Source: Halobacteriales archaeon SW_9_67_24 (lineage in GTDB: Archaea > Halobacteriota > Halobacteria > Halobacteriales > Halococcaceae). Taken from it: DNA of 9,995 nt. Of this stretch, positions 5,197 to 9,995 are shown one piece after another. The notes beneath the pieces were generated by a model. It worked only from the letters and a program-made list of their open reading frames with translations. It searched no databases and had not been told where the DNA came from. Position 1 is the stretch's first letter. Every line of letters begins with the position of its first letter. Where the stretch lies: the NCBI GenBank assembly GCA_003022685.1, contig PXSV01000024.1, positions 1 to 9,995 on the forward strand, read 5' to 3'. The position numbers were made by a program, and so were the translations under genes.

Positions 5197-8100
5197 ATGA
5201 CCCAGCAACCACCCTCCGGAGTGCGTTCGGCGGCCACCGCAGGCCTCGCCGACCCCACGGACACGCGAGCGAACTGCGGCGTCGGCGTCGTCATGGACCT
5301 CGATGGCGGGGCCGACCGTTCGGTCGTCGCCGACGGCCTCGAACTCCTTGCGAACCTCGAACACCGCGGGACGACCGGGGCCGAGGCGTCGACCGGCGAC
5401 GGCGCGGGAATCATGCTTCGGACGCCACACGACTTCTTCGCCGACGAACTCGACGTCTCGCTCCCCGACACCTACGCGGTCGGCTCGCTCTTCTTGCCCC
5501 AGGACGACGACGCCCGCGAGAACCTCCAGGCTCTCGTCGCCGACACGCTCGCCGAGCAGGATCTATCAGTACGTCACTGGCGAGCGGTTCCGACCGATAA
5601 CAGCGAAATCGGGCGAACGGCGCTCGATTCCGAACCCGCCGTCTATCAGGCGTTCGTCGTCCCTGACGACTCGATCGACGACGGGACGTTCGATCAGCGG
5701 CTGTACGTCGGCCGACGCGCCATCGAGAATCGGGTCGAGGAGCGTGATCTTGCTGGGAGCGAGCGCTTCTACGTCTGTTCGCTCGATCGACAGACGCTCG
5801 TCTACAAGGGCCTGCTGAAGGGCGACCAGGTCGCGGGCTATTACCCCGACCTCACCGATTCCCGACTCCGTTCGACGTTCGTCCTCGTCCACGCGCGCTT
5901 CTCGACCAACACGCTCGGCGCGTGGCATCTCGCACACCCGTACCGAGGAATCATCCACAACGGCGAGATCAACACCATCGAAGGGAACGTCAACTGGATG
6001 CGCGCGCGCGAGACCGACGTCAGTACCGAGAAATTCGACGTCGACGCCGTGAAACCGATCATTGCCGACGAGAACCAGTCCGATACCGCGAGCGTCGACA
6101 ACGCGCTCGAACTCCTGATGCAGTCGGGGCGGGACCTCCCTCACGCACTGCGACTCCTGATCCCGGAGGCGTTCCGTGGCGACGAGCATCAGATGAGCGA
6201 CGACCGCGAGGCGTTCTACGACTTCCACGCCTCGCTCTCGGAGCCGTGGGACGGCCCCGCGCTGGTGGCGGCCACCGACGGCACCAGAGTGGGTGCGGTG
6301 CTCGACCGCAACGGGTTCCGGCCCTGCCGATACGAGATCACGACCGACGATCGCCTCGTGATGGCGTCCGAAACTGGTGCGCTCGATCTCGACCCCGCCG
6401 AGGTCGCAGAGCGCGGCCGGCTCGAACCAGGCCAGCTCTTTCTGGCCGACCCCGAAGAAGGCCGGGTCGTCCCCGACGCGGAGGTGTTCGACGACCTCGC
6501 CGACCCGAAGTACGCCGAGTGGGTCGATCAGGAGCAGGTCCACCTCGACGACATCGCGGATGACGCGGCACACGAACATGCCGACCGCGAGTCGGGCGAG
6601 ACGGTCGACGGACTGCGCGCGCACCAGGCACTCTACGGCTACACCCACGACGAACTCGACAACCTGCTCGAACCGATGGCGACCAAAGGGAAAGATCCCG
6701 TCGGGTCGATGGGCGACGACACTCCCTTGTCCGTTCTCTCGCAGTTCAACCGCCCCCTCTTCACCTACTTCAAACAGCTGTTCGCGCAGGTCACCAACCC
6801 GCCGCTGGATTACATCCGCGAGGAGCTCGTGACCTCGCTCGAAACCAGGCTCGGCCACCAGCGCAACCTCCTCGACGAGTCGCCCGCCCACGCCCGCCAG
6901 CTCGTCTGTGACTCGCCGGTGCTCTCGGACGCCGAGACGGCGGCGATCAAGGAACTCGACGGCGACGGCGCGAACGGCCTGACCGCGACGACGATCGACA
7001 TCACGTACGACGCCGGTACCGACCTCGAAACCGCAGTCGAGCGGGTCCGCGAGGAAGCCACCGCCGCGGCAGAGGCGGGCCACGACGTGCTCGTGCTCTC
7101 GGATCGAGCGGCAAGCGACGAGCGAGTGCCGATCCCGAGTCTGCTTGCGACCGGCGGCGTTCACCACCACCTCGTCCGCAACGGGCTCCGCAACCACGTC
7201 GGCCTCGTCGTGGAATCGGGTGACCCGCGAGCGGTCCATCACCTCGCCACGCTCGTCGGGTACGGCGCTGGCGCGGTCAACCCCTACCTCGCCTATCAGA
7301 CCATCGCGGATCTCACGGCCGGCGCGGACGGCGCAGCGCGAGAGGAGGCAGTCGGGTCGTACGTCGGTGCGCTCGAAGACGGGCTGTTGAAGATCATGTC
7401 GAAGATGGGGATCTCTACCGCCCAGAGTTACCAGGGAGCCCAGATATTCGAGGCGGTCGGACTCGACTCCGATTTCGTCGCGGAGTACTTCGAGGGGACG
7501 ACCGCCCGAACGGAGGGAATCGGGATCGACGAGATCGAGACGGACCTCCACGACCGCCACGCGGTCGCCTTCTCCGGCGAACCCGACATCGAGCGCCAAG
7601 GCGAGTACGAACACCGCTCGGACGGCATCTTCCACGAGTGGAATCCCCAGACTGTCGGCGCGCTCCAGCAGGCCGTCCGACGGGGCGACTACGAGCAGTA
7701 CCAGGAGTTCGCCCGGCTGATGAACGACCAGAACGAGGAGCTCCAGACGCTTCGGGGACTCCTCGAATTCGAGAGTTCCAGGGGGTCGATCCCGATCGAG
7801 GAGGTCGAGCCAGTACATGAAATCGTCGAGCGGTTCTCGACGGCGGCGATGAGCCTCGGGAGTCTCTCGCCCGAGATGCACGAGACGAACTCGATCGCGA
7901 TGAACAGGCTGGGCGCGAAATCGAACACCGGTGAGGGCGGCGAGCCGCCCGAGCGCTTCGGCACCGAAAAGGAGTGCACCGTCAAGCAGGTGGCGTCGGG
8001 CCGGTTCGGCGTCACCTCGGAGTACCTCTCCTCGGCCGACGAGCTCCAGATCAAGATGGCCCAGGGGAGCAAACCGGGCGAGGGCGGCCACCTCCCGGGC

Positions 8101-9792
8101 AAGAAGGTCAACGAGATGATCGCGCACGTCCGGTACGCCACCCCTGGTGTTGGACTGATCTCGCCGCCGCCGCTCCACGACATCTACTCGATCGAGGACC
8201 TCAAACAGCTGATCCACGACCTGAAGGCCGCCAATCCGGAGGCCGACATCAACGTGAAGCTCGTGAGCGAGGCGGGGATCGGGACGATCGCGGCCGGAGT
8301 AGCGAAGGCGAACGCCGACGTCGTCCACATCTCGGGCCACTCCGGAGGGACTGGCGCGAGCCCGCGCACCTCGATCAAAAATGCAGGACTGCCGTGGGAG
8401 CTCGGGCTGGCGGAGGCGAACCAGCTGCTCCGGGAAACCAGGCTCCGCTCGCGCATCCGGGTGAGCTGCGACGGCGGGATGAAGACCGGGCGCGACGTCG
8501 CGGTTGCGGCACTGCTGGGCGCGGAGGAGTACATCTTCGGCACCGCCTCCCTCGTGACCTCGGGCTGTGTGATGGCCCGCCAGTGCCACGAGAACACCTG
8601 CCCTGTAGGCGTGGCGACCCAGCGCGAGGAACTCAGGGAACGGTTCCCCGGCGAGCCCGAACACGTCGTGAACTACATGACGTTCATCGCCCAGGAGCTC
8701 CGGGAGATCATGGCCGAGCTCGGCTTTCGAACTGTGGAGGAGATGGTCGGCCGACCGAGCGTCCTCCGCCAGCGCGAGGACGTGACACAGGAGAAAGCGA
8801 AAAAGATCGATCTCTCGTCGGTGCTCGCCGAGCCGTGGGCCGACGGCGACGCAGGCAGGGAGGAAGATGGGAGCGGTGACGAGCAGCGGACCAAGACCAG
8901 GGAACAGAACCACGAGATCGACGGCCAGCTCGACCACGATCTGATCGCCGACGCCGCACCGGCGATCGAGCGCGGCGAGTCCGTCCACCTCGATCGGGAG
9001 ATCTCGAACGTCGATCGGGCGGTCGGGGCGACTCTCTCGAACGAGATATCGAAGCGCCACGGCGGCGACGGACTCGACGAGAACTCCATTACTGTGGACT
9101 TCGACGGCGTCGCAGGCCAGAGCTTCGGGGCCTTCCTCGCCGCGGGCGTCACGATGAACCTGACCGGGACCGCGAACGACTACGTCGGGAAGGGGCTCTC
9201 GGGCGGGAAACTCGTGGTCAACACACCCGAGCGAGCACCCTACGAGCCCGAGGAGAACGTTCTCATCGGCAACGTCGCGCTCTACGGCGCGACCCAGGGC
9301 GAGGTGTACGTCAACGGCAAGGCCGGCGAGCGCTTCGCGGTGCGGAACTCCGGCGTGAAAGGCGTCGTCGAGTCGGTCGGCGATCACGGCTGTGAGTACA
9401 TGACCGGCGGCGCGATCGCGGTGCTCGGCGAGACGGGAAAGAACTTCGCCGCCGGCATGAGTGGAGGAGTCGCCTACGTCCTCGATCGCGAGGGCGACTT
9501 CGAGTCCTCGGTCAACCACGGGATGGTGAGCACTACCCGAGAGCTGGAGGACAAGGACCGGGAGATGCTCCGCCGCCTGGTCGAGAACCACGTCGCCTAC
9601 ACCGGCTCGGATCGGGGCGAGTACGTCCTCGACAACTGGGAGGAGGAGGTAGCGCACGTCGTGAAGGTGATGCCCGACGCCTACGCCGAGGTTATCGCCG
9701 AGCGCGAGAGCGCCGATGTGCGCACCCAGCCGCCCGCCCACGCGACGGCCGCGGGCGGCAAGCGGCCCGTCGTCGAGGGTGGTGCGGACTGA
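5197..9792 (+). CDS. gltB: Glutamate synthase, large (alpha) subunit
   Basis: A 1531-aa cytoplasmic GOGAT large subunit. It converts glutamine plus 2-oxoglutarate to two glutamates, the assimilation step that follows glutamine synthetase. Domain order is normal and complete. The class II glutamine amidotransferase domain has its nucleophile Cys27 in ANCGVGVV, so a 26-residue propeptide would be removed; NLEHRGTTGAE and HNGEINTIEGN follow. A central domain spans about 450-760. The FMN/synthase domain (about 870-1200) has LGAKSNTGEGGE, SGHSGGTGASPRTS (1046-1059) and the [3Fe-4S] motif CVMARQCHENTC (Cys1124, 1130, 1135). A C-terminal GXGXG beta-helix (about 1255-1460) includes GLSGGKLVV (1333 on). 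A hydrophilic linker near 1214-1243 joins the last two. The frame is open upstream to 5065, but the ATG at 5197 has the TATA-like box and places the Cys at the expected distance. No gltD small subunit is visible on either side; the ferredoxin-dependent form is an inference. Confidence 0.97.
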   Translation: MTQQPPSGVRSAATAGLADPTDTRANCGVGVVMDLDGGADRSVVADGLELLANLEHRGTTGAEASTGDGAGIMLRTPHDFFADELDVSLPDTYAVGSLFLPQDDDARENLQALVADTLAEQDLSVRHWRAVPTDNSEIGRTALDSEPAVYQAFVVPDDSIDDGTFDQRLYVGRRAIENRVEERDLAGSERFYVCSLDRQTLVYKGLLKGDQVAGYYPDLTDSRLRSTFVLVHARFSTNTLGAWHLAHPYRGIIHNGEINTIEGNVNWMRARETDVSTEKFDVDAVKPIIADENQSDTASVDNALELLMQSGRDLPHALRLLIPEAFRGDEHQMSDDREAFYDFHASLSEPWDGPALVAATDGTRVGAVLDRNGFRPCRYEITTDDRLVMASETGALDLDPAEVAERGRLEPGQLFLADPEEGRVVPDAEVFDDLADPKYAEWVDQEQVHLDDIADDAAHEHADRESGETVDGLRAHQALYGYTHDELDNLLEPMATKGKDPVGSMGDDTPLSVLSQFNRPLFTYFKQLFAQVTNPPLDYIREELVTSLETRLGHQRNLLDESPAHARQLVCDSPVLSDAETAAIKELDGDGANGLTATTIDITYDAGTDLETAVERVREEATAAAEAGHDVLVLSDRAASDERVPIPSLLATGGVHHHLVRNGLRNHVGLVVESGDPRAVHHLATLVGYGAGAVNPYLAYQTIADLTAGADGAAREEAVGSYVGALEDGLLKIMSKMGISTAQSYQGAQIFEAVGLDSDFVAEYFEGTTARTEGIGIDEIETDLHDRHAVAFSGEPDIERQGEYEHRSDGIFHEWNPQTVGALQQAVRRGDYEQYQEFARLMNDQNEELQTLRGLLEFESSRGSIPIEEVEPVHEIVERFSTAAMSLGSLSPEMHETNSIAMNRLGAKSNTGEGGEPPERFGTEKECTVKQVASGRFGVTSEYLSSADELQIKMAQGSKPGEGGHLPGKKVNEMIAHVRYATPGVGLISPPPLHDIYSIEDLKQLIHDLKAANPEADINVKLVSEAGIGTIAAGVAKANADVVHISGHSGGTGASPRTSIKNAGLPWELGLAEANQLLRETRLRSRIRVSCDGGMKTGRDVAVAALLGAEEYIFGTASLVTSGCVMARQCHENTCPVGVATQREELRERFPGEPEHVVNYMTFIAQELREIMAELGFRTVEEMVGRPSVLRQREDVTQEKAKKIDLSSVLAEPWADGDAGREEDGSGDEQRTKTREQNHEIDGQLDHDLIADAAPAIERGESVHLDREISNVDRAVGATLSNEISKRHGGDGLDENSITVDFDGVAGQSFGAFLAAGVTMNLTGTANDYVGKGLSGGKLVVNTPERAPYEPEENVLIGNVALYGATQGEVYVNGKAGERFAVRNSGVKGVVESVGDHGCEYMTGGAIAVLGETGKNFAAGMSGGVAYVLDREGDFESSVNHGMVSTTRELEDKDREMLRRLVENHVAYTGSDRGEYVLDNWEEEVAHVVKVMPDAYAEVIAERESADVRTQPPAHATAAGGKRPVVEGGAD

Positions 9793-9995
9793 CTCTACAA
9801 ACCGAAACACGGCTGCTGTTGCGGTTGGCGCGCGGGAGCGAAGCGCGGCGCGAAAAGGGAGGACTGCGGACGCGAACGGGGAGGAACGACCCGTGAGCGC
9901 GTCTTTGACGCGCGACTCGTGCGAGGTCTGCACGAGCGGTGCGAGGCGCGACCAACGGGAGCGTGGTTCGAGACGCCGAAGGCGTCTCGTCATCT
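9793..9995. other. Non-coding, GC-rich tail after gltB
   Basis: No gene is supported in these 203 bp. There is no T-tract terminator directly after gltB. The stretch from about 9827 is built of short self-complementary GC words (for example ggcgcgcgggagcgaagcgc) and several hairpins, a texture common in haloarchaeal intergenic repeats. The window ends inside it. Confidence 0.6.
9897..9989. repeat. Cluster of three perfect hairpins
   Basis: Three stems follow one another. GCGCGTC/GACGCGC has a TTT loop (9897-9913, 7 bp). CTCGTGC/GCACGAG has a 7-nt loop (9916-9936, 7 bp). CGAGACGCC/GGCGTCTCG has a GAA loop (9969-9989, 9 bp). They could act as 3'-end stabilisers or terminators for gltB, or be copies of a dispersed palindromic repeat. 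Confidence 0.6.

Noticed and set aside
5566..9993. A 1475-codon open frame on the minus strand opposite gltB
   Set aside because: It is the antisense of a clearly conserved GltB coding sequence. Its translation has no recognisable domain. Very long antisense frames are expected in high-GC haloarchaeal genes because stop codons are rare in that register.
1..9995. CRISPR array, transposase, integrase or defence genes
   Set aside because: No regularly spaced direct repeats and no motifs of these families were found on either strand.

Overview
The window is from a haloarchaeon (class Halobacteria). The evidence is a high GC content, very acidic predicted proteins, an archaeal translation factor aIF1A, an archaeal/eukaryal-type prolyl-tRNA synthetase, a Tat-exported plastocyanin-like copper protein, and start codons placed about 25-27 nt behind TATA-like boxes (the leaderless arrangement typical of haloarchaea). 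I cannot fix the genus from sequence alone.

Layout, left to right. (1) Positions 1-928 hold two halves of plastocyanin-like copper proteins facing each other. The N-terminal part plus copper site is on the minus strand and runs off the left edge. A C-terminal half with a diverged copy of the same copper site is on the plus strand. The shared part forms an inverted repeat with a perfect 54-bp core. (2) A HAD-family hydrolase (956-1696, minus) and aIF1A (1832-2116, minus). (3) A class I SAM-dependent methyltransferase (2222-2842, plus), divergent from aIF1A and convergent with a PaaI-type hotdog thioesterase (2864-3307, minus). (4) A 367-bp spacer with a 76-nt three-segment hairpin. (5) proS (3675-5052, plus), which is broken: an internal deletion with a frame change near 4641-4646 removes conserved sequence of the anticodon-binding domain. 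(6) A T-rich terminator and a promoter, then a large intact gltB (5197-9792, plus) for the glutamate synthase large subunit. (7) A hairpin-rich non-coding tail (9793-9995).

The genes are mostly independent housekeeping units: translation (aIF1A, ProRS), nitrogen assimilation (GltB) and unassigned small-molecule enzymes. Each well-placed gene has its own promoter and there is no long operon. I do not see a defence system, CRISPR array, transposase or integrase. The points worth a second look are the inverted copper-protein repeat, which could be an invertible cassette, a gene rearrangement or a contig-end assembly artefact; the proS lesion, which is surprising in an essential gene; and the unexplained hairpin between the thioesterase and proS.
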